Program-made: the position numbers and the translations under genes | Source: Rhodovulum sp. ES.010 | GTDB lineage: Bacteria; Pseudomonadota; Alphaproteobacteria; Rhodobacterales; Rhodobacteraceae | Assembly: GCF_900142935.1 (NCBI RefSeq) | Contig: NZ_FSRS01000001.1 | Location: forward strand, 630,001-694,000 | Length of the DNA stretch: 64,000 nt | Direction of reading: 5' to 3' | Part shown: positions 23,748 to 33,099 of the stretch, one piece after another | Numbering within the stretch: the first letter of the stretch is position 1 | Layout: each line of letters starts with the position of its first letter | Notes under the pieces: generated by a model | What the model saw: only the letters and a program-made list of their open reading frames with translations | What the model was told of the DNA's origin: nothing | The model's database searches: none

Positions 23748-24239
23748 ATGGCCCTCACCCAAGAACTGTTGGCAACGTGGCGCGGTCCCCGTGAAGCGAT
23801 GCGCCGGCGATTGCAAGCGGGCAAGCGTGAGGACCGCGCCCTGGCCTATCTGATGCTTGCCTGCTTCCTCATCTTCATGGCGCAATGGCCGCGGCTGGCG
23901 CGCGAGGCTTACCTTATCCCCGAGGTGCCGCTGGAGGCGCGGCTGGGCGCCGCGCTTTTCGGATGGATGGCGTTGGCGCCCCTTTTCTTTTACGGAATAG
24001 CCGCTTTCAGTCATCTCTTCGCGCAGATGCTGGGTGGGCGGGGCAGCTTCTACGGGGCAAGGCTGGCGCTGTTCTGGGCGCTGCTGGCGACGGCGCCGGC
24101 CGTGCTGGCCTATGGGCTGGCGGCCGGGTTCGTTGGTGCGGGTGTCGTGCTGAACCTGCTCGGCTCGGCCCTCGTGGTTGCGTTCTTCGCGATCTGGCTG
24201 TTGTGTCTCAAGGAGGCCGAAGCGCCCGTTCATGCCTGA
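23748..24239 (+). CDS. YIP1-family membrane protein (first of two)
   Basis: A 163-residue protein with four predicted helices after a basic N-terminal region (TWRGPREAMRRRLQAGKRED). The fold and helix pattern resemble the YIP1/DUF1282 membrane domain. It lies 3 bases after the sufD stop and overlaps the start of a second, similar protein. YIP1-like genes between sufD and sufS recur in Rhodobacterales. No role in Fe-S assembly is established. The pair might form a heteromeric membrane complex, which is inference. Confidence 0.68.
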   Translation: MALTQELLATWRGPREAMRRRLQAGKREDRALAYLMLACFLIFMAQWPRLAREAYLIPEVPLEARLGAALFGWMALAPLFFYGIAAFSHLFAQMLGGRGSFYGARLALFWALLATAPAVLAYGLAAGFVGAGVVLNLLGSALVVAFFAIWLLCLKEAEAPVHA

Positions 24240-24861
24240 GACACCGAGATATCGCCAGATGCCCAACCCGCGCCCCTCGCTCGTTTCGCTCGCCCGCGAC
24301 ACCGTCACCGACCCCCGCGACGGGGCGACCCGCGTTCTGGCGCTGCATCTCGATGAAGGCACGCTCTGGCAGGCACTGGTCGCCGTGGTCGCCGTCAGCG
24401 TATTGCTGACGCAGCTTGGCAATTACATAGTGGCAACGCCGATCGATCCGCTCTTGCCGATCTTCGAGGCGAACCCGTTGCTCGCCGCGGTGATCCAGGG
24501 CGGGCTGCTGGTGGTGATGGTGTATGCGATTCACATCATCGGCCGTCGGTTTGGCGGGACCGGCGCCTTCGCCGGCGCGCTGGCGCTGACGGTCTGGCTT
24601 CAGGTCATCATGGCGATGCTGCAGGCCGTCCAGATCCTTTTTCTGCTTGTGCTGCCGCCGGTGTCGGGGCTGATAGGGCTGTTTGGGATCGGGCTGTTCT
24701 TCTGGCTTCTCAGCCACTTCGTGGCGGTTCTTCACAGCTTCGACTCGGCACTCAAGACCTTCGCCGGTATCGTGATGTCGATGATCGCCATCGTCTTCGG
24801 CATGAGCCTGCTGATGTCCATCCTCGGCATAACCCTGGGCGGAGCGCTGACCGATGTATGA
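24232..24861 (+). CDS. YIP1-family membrane protein (second of two)
   Basis: A protein of about 209 residues with five hydrophobic helices (VAVVAVSVLLTQLGNYIV, then AVIQGGLLVVMVYAIHIIG and three more). It has the YIP1 pattern FGGTGAFAGALALTVWLQ, where a small-residue-rich helix follows a G-G-T/S motif. ATG 24232 overlaps the previous stop, and AAGGAGG lies 15 bases upstream; ATG 24259 is an alternative giving a 200-residue protein. Its 3' end overlaps the start of sufS by 8 bases, so it is translationally linked to the operon. Confidence 0.68.
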   Translation: MPETPRYRQMPNPRPSLVSLARDTVTDPRDGATRVLALHLDEGTLWQALVAVVAVSVLLTQLGNYIVATPIDPLLPIFEANPLLAAVIQGGLLVVMVYAIHIIGRRFGGTGAFAGALALTVWLQVIMAMLQAVQILFLLVLPPVSGLIGLFGIGLFFWLLSHFVAVLHSFDSALKTFAGIVMSMIAIVFGMSLLMSILGITLGGALTDV

Positions 24862-26074
24862 CGTTGACACCATCCGCGCGGATTTCCCGATCCTCGGCCG
24901 CGAGGTGAATAGCAAGCCGCTCGTTTACCTCGATAACGGGGCCTCCGCCCAGAAGCCGCGGGCGGTAATCGACGCTGTGACCCGCGCCTATGCCGACGAA
25001 TACGCCAACGTCCACCGCGGCCTGCACACGCTGTCGAACATCGCGACCGACAAATACGAGGCGGTGCGGGGAACCATCGCGCGCTTTCTCGGCGCGCAAG
25101 ACGAGGACGAGATCGTCTACACCACCGGCACGACGCAAGGCATCAATCTGGTGTCCTATGGTTGGGCAGCGCCACGGATGGAGCCGGGCGACGAGATCGT
25201 TCTGTCAGTGATGGAGCACCACGCCAATATCGTGCCCTGGCATTTCCTGCGCGAACGCCAGGGCGCAGTGCTGAAATGGGTCGACGTGGACGGGCAGGGC
25301 AACCTCGACCCACAGGCGATGATCGACGCCATCGGACCCCGCACGAAACTGGTGGCTGTCACCCACATGTCGAACGTGCTGGGCACAGTTGTCGATGTCG
25401 CAGAGATTGTGCGGGGCGCCCGCGATAAGGGCGTGCCGGTGCTGGTGGATGGCTCGCAAGCCGCCGTTCACATGCCGGTCGATGTCGATGCGATCGGCGC
25501 CGATTTCTACGCGATCACGGGGCACAAGCTCTACGGCCCTTCTGCCTCGGGAGCGATCCACATCCGCAAGGAGCGGCTGGCGGAGATGCGGCCCTTCCTG
25601 GGCGGCGGCGACATGATCCGCGAGGTGCACAAGGACACCGTCACCTACAACGACCCGCCGATGAAGTTCGAGGCGGGCACGCCGGGCATCGTCCAGCAGA
25701 TCGGGCTGGGGGTTGCGCTCGACTACATGATGGGGGTGGGGATGACGAGCATCGCTGCCCACGAGGCCGAGATCGGCTCTTACGCGATGGACCGGCTCAA
25801 GGGGCTCAATTGGCTGCAGGTGCAGGGGCATGCCGAAAACCGCGGTGCGATTTTTTCCTTCACCCTGGACGGGCCGGCGCATGCCCACGACATCTCCACT
25901 GTGCTCGACAAGAAGGGCGTGGCGGTCCGGGCCGGGCACCACTGCGCAGGGCCGCTGATGGACCATCTGGGTCTTTCGGCGACCTGCCGCGCCTCCTTTG
26001 CAATGTACAACACGCGCGACGAGGTCGACGTGCTTGTCGACGCGCTGGAACTCTGCCATGACCTGTTCAGCTAG
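24854..26074 (+). CDS. sufS: Cysteine desulfurase SufS
   Basis: SufS, 406 residues, is a group II cysteine desulfurase that provides sulfur for SufBCD. The PLP lysine is Lys225 (ITGHKLYGP). The active cysteine is Cys364 in AVRAGHHCAGPLM, in the short-loop context of group II enzymes. The N terminus DTIRADFPIL and the ATNLV-like QGINLVSYGW segment are typical. Such enzymes usually need SufE or SufU to accept sulfur, and neither is encoded in this window. It is the last gene of the operon; the minus-strand accessory region begins directly afterwards. Confidence 0.95.
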   Translation: MYDVDTIRADFPILGREVNSKPLVYLDNGASAQKPRAVIDAVTRAYADEYANVHRGLHTLSNIATDKYEAVRGTIARFLGAQDEDEIVYTTGTTQGINLVSYGWAAPRMEPGDEIVLSVMEHHANIVPWHFLRERQGAVLKWVDVDGQGNLDPQAMIDAIGPRTKLVAVTHMSNVLGTVVDVAEIVRGARDKGVPVLVDGSQAAVHMPVDVDAIGADFYAITGHKLYGPSASGAIHIRKERLAEMRPFLGGGDMIREVHKDTVTYNDPPMKFEAGTPGIVQQIGLGVALDYMMGVGMTSIAAHEAEIGSYAMDRLKGLNWLQVQGHAENRGAIFSFTLDGPAHAHDISTVLDKKGVAVRAGHHCAGPLMDHLGLSATCRASFAMYNTRDEVDVLVDALELCHDLFS

Positions 26075-26130
26075 GGCCCGGTGACGCGCCCGGCGCCCCC
26101 GGCGGCGCATTCGCGTTCACCCGGCTCACG

Positions 26131-27153
26131 TCACGCCGCCATCGGCAGCGAGAGCGGCGTGGCCTGCTGGCTCGTCGCATGGCGCGGGAAGCAGAAGACA
26201 GGCCCCCACGGTACGGCATCGGTGCGCAAATAGAATTGCGGCCTGGTATGCATGTCGACCAAGGCCCGGCCATGGTTCGTGACGTCGGCGAAGATCGTGC
26301 ACTTGACCCAGCCCCCCGCCTCGTGGCCGCTCTCCCGGACCACCGACTTGGGCAGGCCGCCATCGACCGAGGATCGTAGGCGAACCCGCTTTCCGTGTCC
26401 GACCCGCCCGATCCCGTCACGTCGACGACCGTGTGCTCGACGGTCTTCACCGGCGCCGAAAGCTGGTAAATCTGCAGCGTCACGACCGCCCGTACGATGG
26501 CCGTGCCCGGGCCCTCGGCGGCACCGGAGGAGGTGCCCCAAGTCCACGCCAGGTAATGGCCGTTCAGGAAGACCTGCGACCGGATGCAGTACAGCCTTTC
26601 GGAGCTAGGGATGAACGCGTAGCGGCACCACGAGGTCAACTCCGCGCTTTTTGTTGTGCCGGTATCCTGTCCGCGCGCGTCTACCATCGGGTGAGCGACG
26701 CAGCCCGCTGCATCGAAACGCACTTCCGCCGTGGCGGGGCGCCTGCCGGCGTGATGGTTTCAGGGTCGCTTCCATGGCTGGACGCCGCGGCGCTGTTGAA
26801 GAAAAGACAGATGCAGTTCAACTCGCCCATGGCTTCGGGCTGGTGGGCCATGACCCCTTCGGCCGCCTTCCGCGCGATCCGGGCGTTTCTCTGGCCCGAA
26901 ATCATGTGGCGTTCGGCGATGTCGGCGCCAGTCCCTTCGAGGCCCTTCCGGACGCCCTCCGCGAGCGCGTCGAATTCCTTGTCGGCGCGCCATTCGAGCT
27001 CGCGGAGTCTACCGACATCGATGCGCATCAGTGTGAGATAGCCCTCCCGGCTCTTGCGACGGAAGTCATGAAGCGCCCGGGAGAGGCCTTCGTCTTTCGT
27101 TTTCGCCTCGAGTCCGGTTGAGTGTCCTCCGACGGCTCGTTCTGCGATTGCAT
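26131..27153 (-). pseudogene. Unknown gene broken by three frameshifts
   Basis: Four consecutive frames join into one product of about 340 residues that starts MQSQNEPSEDTQP and ends TPLSLPMAA. The breaks are near 27115, 26740 and 26370. At each break the typical codon use of this genome jumps to the next frame. Each can be repaired by restoring one base to a G or C run (GG to GGG near 27115 and 26740, CC to CCC near 26370). The N-terminal third is helical and charged (RALHDFRRKSREGYL). The rest looks beta-rich with several cysteines (LYCIRSQVFLNGHYLAW, WVKCTIFADVTNHG). I do not recognise it. It follows the methyltransferase gene by 50 bases on the same strand. Sequencing error is an alternative to true decay. 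Confidence 0.55.
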
Positions 27154-27203
27154 GCCGCGTCTGCCATTGACGGCGGTCATCGCGCGCGGTGCCCGCGCCG
27201 CGA

Positions 27204-28226
27204 TCAGCGCGAAACGGCCGGTCGCATACCACGGGCCAGCATCGTCATTTCGGGGATCATCTCGGTGATCTCTATCGCGTCGAACCCGGCGCCCCGCAGC
27301 GCGTCGCCGAGCCACCTTTCGTCCACCGACCGGGCCTTCGGCGTGAAGGCGGTATGCTGCAACTGCCAGAGCGCGGCCAGCTTGGGTCCGGTCCGGTCCG
27401 CACGGACGACGAAATCATGGACCATCAGCTGCCCGCCCGCTGCAAGATGCCCAAAGGCACGTGCGACAAGGCCGTCATGGGTCTCTCCCGGAACGCCGGA
27501 GAACAGGTAGGACATCAGGATTGCGTCCTGCCCAATTGGCCAATCGGCCTCAAGCGCATTGCCTTCGATATAGGTGATTCGACCCGATAGCCCTGCCTCG
27601 TCGACATAGGCCTGACCCAGCGCCGCGACATTGGGAAAATCTACGATTGTCACGTGGAGATCGGGAAAGGCCTGCGCCAAAGTGATTGCGAAGGCCCCGG
27701 TGCCGCCGCCCACGTCAAGCATCCGTTTCGCGCCCGAAAGGTCCGCGAGCTTCACCAGCTGGCGCGCCGGTCCCAGGGAGCCCGCATGCTGCGAGGCGGA
27801 GTAAAGCCGCGCCTCCTCTGGGTCGGAGAACCACTCGGCATAGGACGACGTCGCCTCGGGCGGCAAGCGGCCGGTCAGCGCGTCGTCGATCTGGTCCAGC
27901 AGCCCGTACATCTGCTGGCCGACCTGAAGGCGAAGGTAATCTCCGAAATCGTATTTCGCGCCCTTCACGAGAAAGGACTCGGCGGCTGGCGAATTGGCGA
28001 AGCGCCCGTTTTGGCTGGTAACGAGTCCCAGGCCCGCCAGCGCGGTCAGCAGCGTCTCTGCCCGGTCGGCGTCCAGCGGCGCCGTCTTGGCCAACTCCGC
28101 CGGTGTCATCGGGCGGTTGGCGAGCGCGGTGAACACGCCCGCGCCAAGCGCCGCGAACAGCGCCTTGGAGCCCATGAAACCGAAGGCGATGTCGGAAATC
28201 TGGTCGGCGGTGGTGAGCGGCGCCAT
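27204..28226 (-). CDS. SAM-dependent methyltransferase, Methyltransf_2 family
   Basis: A 340-residue protein with an N-terminal winged-helix dimerisation domain (about residues 1-100, FGFMGSKALFAALGAGVFTAL) and a Rossmann methyltransferase domain. SAM motif I is MLDVGGGTGAFAITLA. The later segments IVDFPNVAALGQ, MSYLFSGVPG and LAALWQLQHTAF follow the layout of small-molecule O- and S-methyltransferases (acetylserotonin, hydroxyneurosporene and DsyB types). ATG 28226 has GAGAGGGA just upstream. The exact substrate is unknown. A DsyB-like role in DMSP synthesis is a hypothesis, suggested by family, length and taxon but not shown. It precedes a frameshifted gene on the same strand, and tRNA-Arg lies upstream on the other strand. 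Confidence 0.78.
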   Translation of the reverse strand: MAPLTTADQISDIAFGFMGSKALFAALGAGVFTALANRPMTPAELAKTAPLDADRAETLLTALAGLGLVTSQNGRFANSPAAESFLVKGAKYDFGDYLRLQVGQQMYGLLDQIDDALTGRLPPEATSSYAEWFSDPEEARLYSASQHAGSLGPARQLVKLADLSGAKRMLDVGGGTGAFAITLAQAFPDLHVTIVDFPNVAALGQAYVDEAGLSGRITYIEGNALEADWPIGQDAILMSYLFSGVPGETHDGLVARAFGHLAAGGQLMVHDFVVRADRTGPKLAALWQLQHTAFTPKARSVDERWLGDALRGAGFDAIEITEMIPEMTMLARGMRPAVSR

Positions 28227-28414
28227 GCTGTCCCTCTCGTGTTTTGCGGATCGCAGCCTTGTTAGCGCAGCGTCGCGCGAAAAGCCAGAAAGCGACAGAA
28301 AGACGTCGTTTTCGGATAAGGCGGGCCCGCGCGCGATCACTTTTGGCGCTTCGGTGCTGCGGCTTTCCCGTTGCAGGACCGGTCCGCCCGCGCTATAGGT
28401 CGCCCACGGCATTG

Positions 28415-28491
<77 letters not shown>

Positions 28492-28798
28492 TAAGATCAA
28501 CCACATAGGCCGGATTTGCGGCGGTCGGCGTATCCGTAGGCCGCGCACGGCTCGCACGAACACGGTAATGCGCGGGCCAGTCGCGGCATGAGCGACTGCT
28601 CAGGAAGGCCAGTCCGTTTTTGCGCCCTCGGAGCAGACGGAGTATCTCCCGCTCAGCCCTGGGCCAGAAACTCGTAGCCTGCCTCAGCAGGGCGCCTGCC
28701 TGATCCAGCACCCGTTTCACGATAGGCGCCGTGACGGGCGAGTTCCAAAGCCGGGTATAAGCATGACCGACTTCCAGGCGGCCACATGCCGATGTACA
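28492..28798. other. Intergenic stretch between tRNA-Arg and the insertion sequence
   Basis: About 307 bases with no convincing gene. Open frames here have no start with a ribosome site, and one of them is the antisense translation of the tRNA. No hairpin terminator with a U tract was found after the tRNA. It may be residual DNA from older insertions, but no similarity to the nearby transposase could be recognised. Confidence 0.5.
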
Positions 28799-28815
28799 TT
28801 AACAGGCTGCTGAAA
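28799..28815 (+). repeat. Left terminal inverted repeat of the IS, with flanking TTAA
   Basis: TTAA at 28799-28802 is followed by CAGGCTGCTGAAA at 28803-28815. The latter matches the reverse complement of the right end (CAGGCCGCTGAAA) at 12 of 13 positions. TTAA occurs at both ends; being palindromic, it could be a target duplication or part of the repeat. Confidence 0.75.
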
Positions 28816-30167
28816 AACCTCGCTCTGGACGTCGGTTGAGGGACGTGATTCACCCCTTGGGCGGTTGCCGGAGGGGTTGGGATGCGGGGCGCGGACGAGA
28901 CGAGCGGGTCGCTGTTCAGCTATGTTGACATCGAGGCGCGGATCCCGGCGCGGCATCCGTTGCGGCAGATCCGGCGGGTCGTGAACGAGGCTTTGGCCAG
29001 CCTCGATGCCGAGTTCGAGACGCTCTACGCCCCGGAGGGCCGGCCCTCGATCCCGCCGGAGCGGCTGATCCGGGCGAGCCTTCTACAGATCCTGTTCTCG
29101 GTACGCTCGGAGCGGCAGTTGATGGAGCAGATGGATTACAACCTCATGTTCCGCTGGTTCGTGGGCCTGGGGATCGACGACGCGGTCTGGGTCCCCACCG
29201 TCTTCACGAAGAACCGTGACCGGCTGCTGACCACCGACATGGCGCGCAAGGTGATGGGCGCGATCCTGGCTCACCGGGAGGTCGCACCGCTGCTGTCAGA
29301 CGAGCACTTCTCGGTGGACGGCACGCTGATCAAGGCCTGGGCTTCCATGAAGAGCTTCCAGCCGAAGACCGAGGGCAGCCCGCCCGGCGCGGACGGGCCG
29401 GGTGACCCGCCGGGGGACACCGATCAGGATACCAGCCCCGACACCGCCCCTGCCCAGCCCGAAGCCGAGACCGTCCCGATGCCCAGCCCCAGCCGCCGCC
29501 ACCGCAACGCCGAAGTCGACTTCCGCGGCGAGAAGCGCTCCAACGCCACCCATGCCTCGATCACCGACCCCGACGCGCGGCTGTTCCGCAAGTCGCAGGG
29601 GACGGGCGCGCTGCTCTGTTACATGGGGCATGCGCTGATGGAAAACCGCAATGGCTTCGTCGTCCAGGCCGACCTGACCCGCGCCGATGGCCATGCCGAA
29701 CGCCGCGCCGCGCTCGACATGATCCACCGCCATTCCCCCGGCTCGACCCGCCGCCTCACGCTGGGCGCCGACAAGGGCTACGACAGCGCAGATTTCGTCG
29801 CCGATCTGCGACAGGCCCACGTCACGCCGCATGTCGCCCAGAAGGCCCGACACTCCGCCATCGACGGCAGAACCACCCGCCACCCCGGCTACGCCCTGTC
29901 CCAGACGCGCCGCAAGAAGATCGAAGAGCCCTTCGGCTGGGCCAAGACCGTCGGCGGCATGGCCCAGACCGTATACCGCGGCCTCGACCGCGTCGCCGCC
30001 CGCTTCACCTTCACCATGGCCGCCTGCAACCTCGCCAGACTGCCGAAGCTGCTGGCCGCCTGACGCCAAAGGCAGGGCCGAGACCAAGCACACAGAACAG
30101 ACGACGCCGGCCTCACGGGTGAGGGTCAGGGAAATCCGTCCGGCCGCAAGAGAATTTCAGCGGCCTG
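28803..30167 (+). mobile_element. IS5-superfamily insertion sequence, 1365 bp
   Basis: One transposase gene is bounded by 13-bp imperfect terminal inverted repeats, with TTAA on both outer sides. The length, single transposase frame and intact catalytic residues indicate a complete and possibly active element. It is inserted between tRNA-Arg and a DUF3365 gene and does not interrupt a recognisable gene. Family assignment rests on the transposase alone. Confidence 0.8.
28882..30063 (+). CDS. IS5-type DDE transposase
   Basis: A 393-residue transposase that cuts and rejoins the ends of its own element. The N terminus GSLFSYVDIEARIPARHPLR and the following SERQLMEQMDYNLMFRWFVGL are typical of a large IS5-type group in proteobacteria. 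The catalytic triad is Asp146 (FSVDGTLIKAWAS), Asp297 (LGADKGYD) and a Glu at 348 or 349 (KKIEEPFGWAKT). A Pro/Asp-rich spacer of about 45 residues separates the first two parts, as in relatives. The ATG at 28882 has GGAGGGG upstream. There is no frameshift or internal stop. Confidence 0.93.
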   Translation: MRGADETSGSLFSYVDIEARIPARHPLRQIRRVVNEALASLDAEFETLYAPEGRPSIPPERLIRASLLQILFSVRSERQLMEQMDYNLMFRWFVGLGIDDAVWVPTVFTKNRDRLLTTDMARKVMGAILAHREVAPLLSDEHFSVDGTLIKAWASMKSFQPKTEGSPPGADGPGDPPGDTDQDTSPDTAPAQPEAETVPMPSPSRRHRNAEVDFRGEKRSNATHASITDPDARLFRKSQGTGALLCYMGHALMENRNGFVVQADLTRADGHAERRAALDMIHRHSPGSTRRLTLGADKGYDSADFVADLRQAHVTPHVAQKARHSAIDGRTTRHPGYALSQTRRKKIEEPFGWAKTVGGMAQTVYRGLDRVAARFTFTMAACNLARLPKLLAA

Positions 30168-30171
30168 TTAA
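30155..30171 (-). repeat. Right terminal inverted repeat of the IS, with flanking TTAA
   Basis: TTTCAGCGGCCTG at 30155-30167 is the inverted copy of the left end with one mismatch, followed by TTAA at 30168-30171. It marks the outer limit of the element about 90 bases after the transposase stop. Confidence 0.75.
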
Positions 30172-30229
30172 GGGATCGGCGCGCGGTCGCGAGGGGCTTG
30201 CCGCGCGGCCGCGCCACCTCCAGCGTGTC

Positions 30230-30808
30230 CTAGTCGGACAGGATTTTTCTGAGTGTGAAGACACCGCGCATGTCCCCCACGGCGAAACCGCGGGCCCGGT
30301 CCTGCGGGTATAGCTCGGCCAGCTTGGCCTCGACCGGGGGCTTCACCGTGTCTCCGCCGTGGCAGGTCACGCAGAGTTCGGCGGTGGGAATGGCCTTGAC
30401 CATGTGAAAGACCCGCTGCCCACTCTTATCGATAATCCCGGTTGCGGAAAGCCCCTCGACCGGCGCGCCCGCGGCCTCGCGCGCAAGGAATGCCTCGACG
30501 GCCTCGGCGGTGAACGCGTCAGGGGCATTCTCCGGGTTGCGCAGGCGGTGGCTTGACCGGGCCACCGTCCAGCTCCCGGTCGACAACTTCGCGGCGATCT
30601 CTGGCGCCTTCGTATTGCAAACGGCGATGGCGTTCACGGGGCCACCGGCCTCGATCGCGTCCAGCAGCGCGCTCTTGAGCGCGGCGCCGAAGCTCATCAT
30701 CAGCGCCTGGCCCTCCGCGGCCAGTTCCGCTACCTCGTCGGCCTCGGCCTCGGCCGCCGTCGACGCGAGGCTCGCGGCAAGCCCCGCTACAATCAGTCCT
30801 GTCCGCAT
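30230..30808 (-). CDS. Exported monoheme DUF3365 protein
   Basis: A 192-residue protein with a signal peptide (about residues 1-20) and one covalent heme motif, CVTCH at residues 146-150, in the sequence IPTAELCVTCHGGDT that is typical of DUF3365. The family (Tll0287-like) consists of periplasmic heme proteins with a PAS-like fold, proposed as redox or gas sensors or electron carriers. ATG 30808 has GGAG 8 bases upstream, and the open frame before it is not conserved in character. It stands alone on the minus strand beside the IS, so no partner is suggested by position. Confidence 0.85.
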   Translation of the reverse strand: MRTGLIVAGLAASLASTAAEAEADEVAELAAEGQALMMSFGAALKSALLDAIEAGGPVNAIAVCNTKAPEIAAKLSTGSWTVARSSHRLRNPENAPDAFTAEAVEAFLAREAAGAPVEGLSATGIIDKSGQRVFHMVKAIPTAELCVTCHGGDTVKPPVEAKLAELYPQDRARGFAVGDMRGVFTLRKILSD

Positions 30809-31398
30809 CCCGGTCTCCTCCCGCTCAGGATGGCTTTTCCGCCATGCCGTGCCCCGATCAACCGGGTACACTCCCGGCGGGGCATCGTCAGAATGCCACA
30901 AAATCCGCGAAACCGGAATCGGCAAGCCGTCCGCGCAGTTCTCGGCCGCCTGATCGACTCCGTCGACGACTTGGACCTTCGGGCCAGGTCAGGGCGGGAC
31001 CCTCGCGTCAACCGTAGCTTGTGGCGTGGACCTGGGCCGGATTCGGCTGCTCCGATGCAGCCTCACCTGCCGCCGCTCATGATAATTTATCCTTCAAAGT
31101 AATAGTTTGATGAAGGCTGCGCATACAGCACTTGAAATGTATTGAAATTCCCCGCATCGTCTTGGCATCTCAATGGTCAACGCGCCGGAATGCTCACGTT
31201 GTCTAAGCATTCCGAAGGTCCGCGCGGGACCCGCCCGCAGTGTGGATATGGCCCAGGCGACGCAACCGCCGACAGAGCCGCGGGCACAAAGAACGAAGAC
31301 GAGAGCGCCGAAGCTGCACCTTGAACGAGGTGGGCGCACGGCCGCGTGACGGCACATGTCCCCCGACATGCGGCCGTGTCGAGGAAGTGGAGAGGACG
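30809..31398. other. Long upstream region of the betaine operon
   Basis: About 590 bases between two divergent genes, with no convincing coding sequence. The segment 31078-31150 is markedly AT-rich for this genome and contains CCTTCA and TGAAGG inverted elements (31090-31115). It is the most likely place for the promoter and for osmotic or other control of the betaine genes. No known operator or riboswitch was recognised. The rest is ordinary GC-rich DNA. Confidence 0.5.
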
Positions 31399-33084
31399 AT
31401 GAACGACTACGAAGCCGGCAATGCCGAACTGACGATGACCGACCAAGCCTATAGTGACGACCCGCTGGTCGACCGACGCACCGATCACTACAGGAAGGAG
31501 TACATCGCGAGCTTCGTCGACAAGTGGGATGAATTGGTCGACTGGCGCGGCCGCGCCGAGAGCGAGGGGCAGTTCTTCATCGACATCCTGCGCGCCCGCG
31601 GCAAGGAACGCGTGCTCGACGTGGCCTGCGGCACCGGATTCCACTCGGTGCGGTTGACCGAGGCGGGCTTCGACGTCACTGCATCGGACGGGTCGGCGGC
31701 GATGGTGGCCAAGGCCTTCGAGAACGGCAAGGCGCGGGGGCTGATCCTGAAGACCGCACAGGCCGACTGGCGCTGGCTAAACCGGGACATCCACGGAAAG
31801 TACGACGCGATCATCTGCCTTGGCAACTCGTTCACCCATCTCTACGAAGAATCCGATCGGCGCCGCGCGCTCGCCGAATTCTACGCCGCGCTCAAGCATG
31901 ACGGGATCCTGATCCTCGACCAGCGCAACTACGACGCCATTATCGATCATGGCTATTCCAACAAGCACAGATATTACTACTGCGGCGACAAGGTCACCGC
32001 CCAGCCCTCCCACGTCGACGAAGGGCTGTGCCGCATGGTCTACAGCTTCCCCGACGGCGAGGAATTCACGCTCAACATGTGCCCGATCCGCAAGAACTAC
32101 ATGCGGCGGCTGCTGTCGGAGGCCGGGTTCGAGCGGGTCCGCACCTATGGGGACTTCCAGGAAACCTATGCAGAGGACGAGCCCGACTTCTTCATACACG
32201 TGGCCGAGAAATCGGCGCTGCATCTGGTGCGCTGGGGCGGCGTGTCGCCCGACGGCCGCGAAGACATCCGCGATATCACCGAGGACTACTACGACAGCGA
32301 TGACGCCGACACGTTCTACTCGAAGATCTGGGGCGGCGAGGATCTGCATATCGGCCTCTATGACGAGACGTCCGACATTCGCGCCGCGTCCGACCGCACC
32401 ATCGCCACGATGCTGGACCGGCTGCCCGACCTGACCGCCGAGTCCCGCGTGCTCGACATGGGCTCGGGCTATGGCGGCGCGATGCGCACGGTCGTGCGCA
32501 AGACCGGCTGCAAGGCTGTCTGCCTGAACCTGTCCGAGACGCAGAACGAGTACAATCTCGGCAAGGTTCGGCAGGCGGGCCTGCGCGACAGGATCGACGT
32601 TCGTCACGGCGTCTACGAGGACGTGCCGGCCGAGGATGCCAGCTTCGACGCGGTCTGGAGCCAGGACGCCTTCCTGCATTCCGACCAGCGCGACAAGGCG
32701 CTGGCCGAAGCGTGGCGCGTGCTGAAACCCGGCGGCCACCTGATCTTTACCGACCCGATGCAGGCCGACGACGTGCCCGAGGGCGTGCTGCAGCCCGTCT
32801 ATGACCGTCTTCAGCTCAACTCGCTGGGCAGCCCGCGCTCCTACCGCCAGGCGGCCGAGGCGATCGGTTTCGAGACGGTGGCACAGGAGGACATGGTGGC
32901 GCAGCTGCGTACCCACTACGCCCGTGTGCGCGAGGAACTTCTGGCCAATTACCAGATGCTCCGCGACGAGGGCGCCTCGGCCGAGTATCTCGACAAGATG
33001 GCCGTGGGGCTTGAGAACTGGGTCAAGGCGGCCGATGCCGGCCATCTGGCCTGGGGCATCCAGCACTTCCGCAAACCGGCATAA
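31399..33084 (+). CDS. Fused glycine/sarcosine and sarcosine/dimethylglycine N-methyltransferase
   Basis: A 561-residue protein with two complete SAM-dependent methyltransferase domains. The N-terminal half (about 1-280) resembles glycine sarcosine N-methyltransferase, with SAM motif [15 protein letters not shown] from residue 72. The C-terminal half (about 285-561) resembles sarcosine dimethylglycine N-methyltransferase, with [14 protein letters not shown] from residue 351 and the QDAFLHS segment. Together they would methylate glycine three times to glycine betaine, using three SAM. A fused form of similar size is known from Actinopolyspora halophila; the enzymes are separate in Ectothiorhodospira/Halorhodospira. 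ATG 31399 follows GGAGAGGA. metK, ahcY and adenosine kinase come next, which strongly supports the role. Confidence 0.9.
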   Translation: MNDYEAGNAELTMTDQAYSDDPLVDRRTDHYRKEYIASFVDKWDELVDWRGRAESEGQFFIDILRARGKERVLDVACGTGFHSVRLTEAGFDVTASDGSAAMVAKAFENGKARGLILKTAQADWRWLNRDIHGKYDAIICLGNSFTHLYEESDRRRALAEFYAALKHDGILILDQRNYDAIIDHGYSNKHRYYYCGDKVTAQPSHVDEGLCRMVYSFPDGEEFTLNMCPIRKNYMRRLLSEAGFERVRTYGDFQETYAEDEPDFFIHVAEKSALHLVRWGGVSPDGREDIRDITEDYYDSDDADTFYSKIWGGEDLHIGLYDETSDIRAASDRTIATMLDRLPDLTAESRVLDMGSGYGGAMRTVVRKTGCKAVCLNLSETQNEYNLGKVRQAGLRDRIDVRHGVYEDVPAEDASFDAVWSQDAFLHSDQRDKALAEAWRVLKPGGHLIFTDPMQADDVPEGVLQPVYDRLQLNSLGSPRSYRQAAEAIGFETVAQEDMVAQLRTHYARVREELLANYQMLRDEGASAEYLDKMAVGLENWVKAADAGHLAWGIQHFRKPA

Positions 33085-33099
33085 GCCCATCCCGCATGC

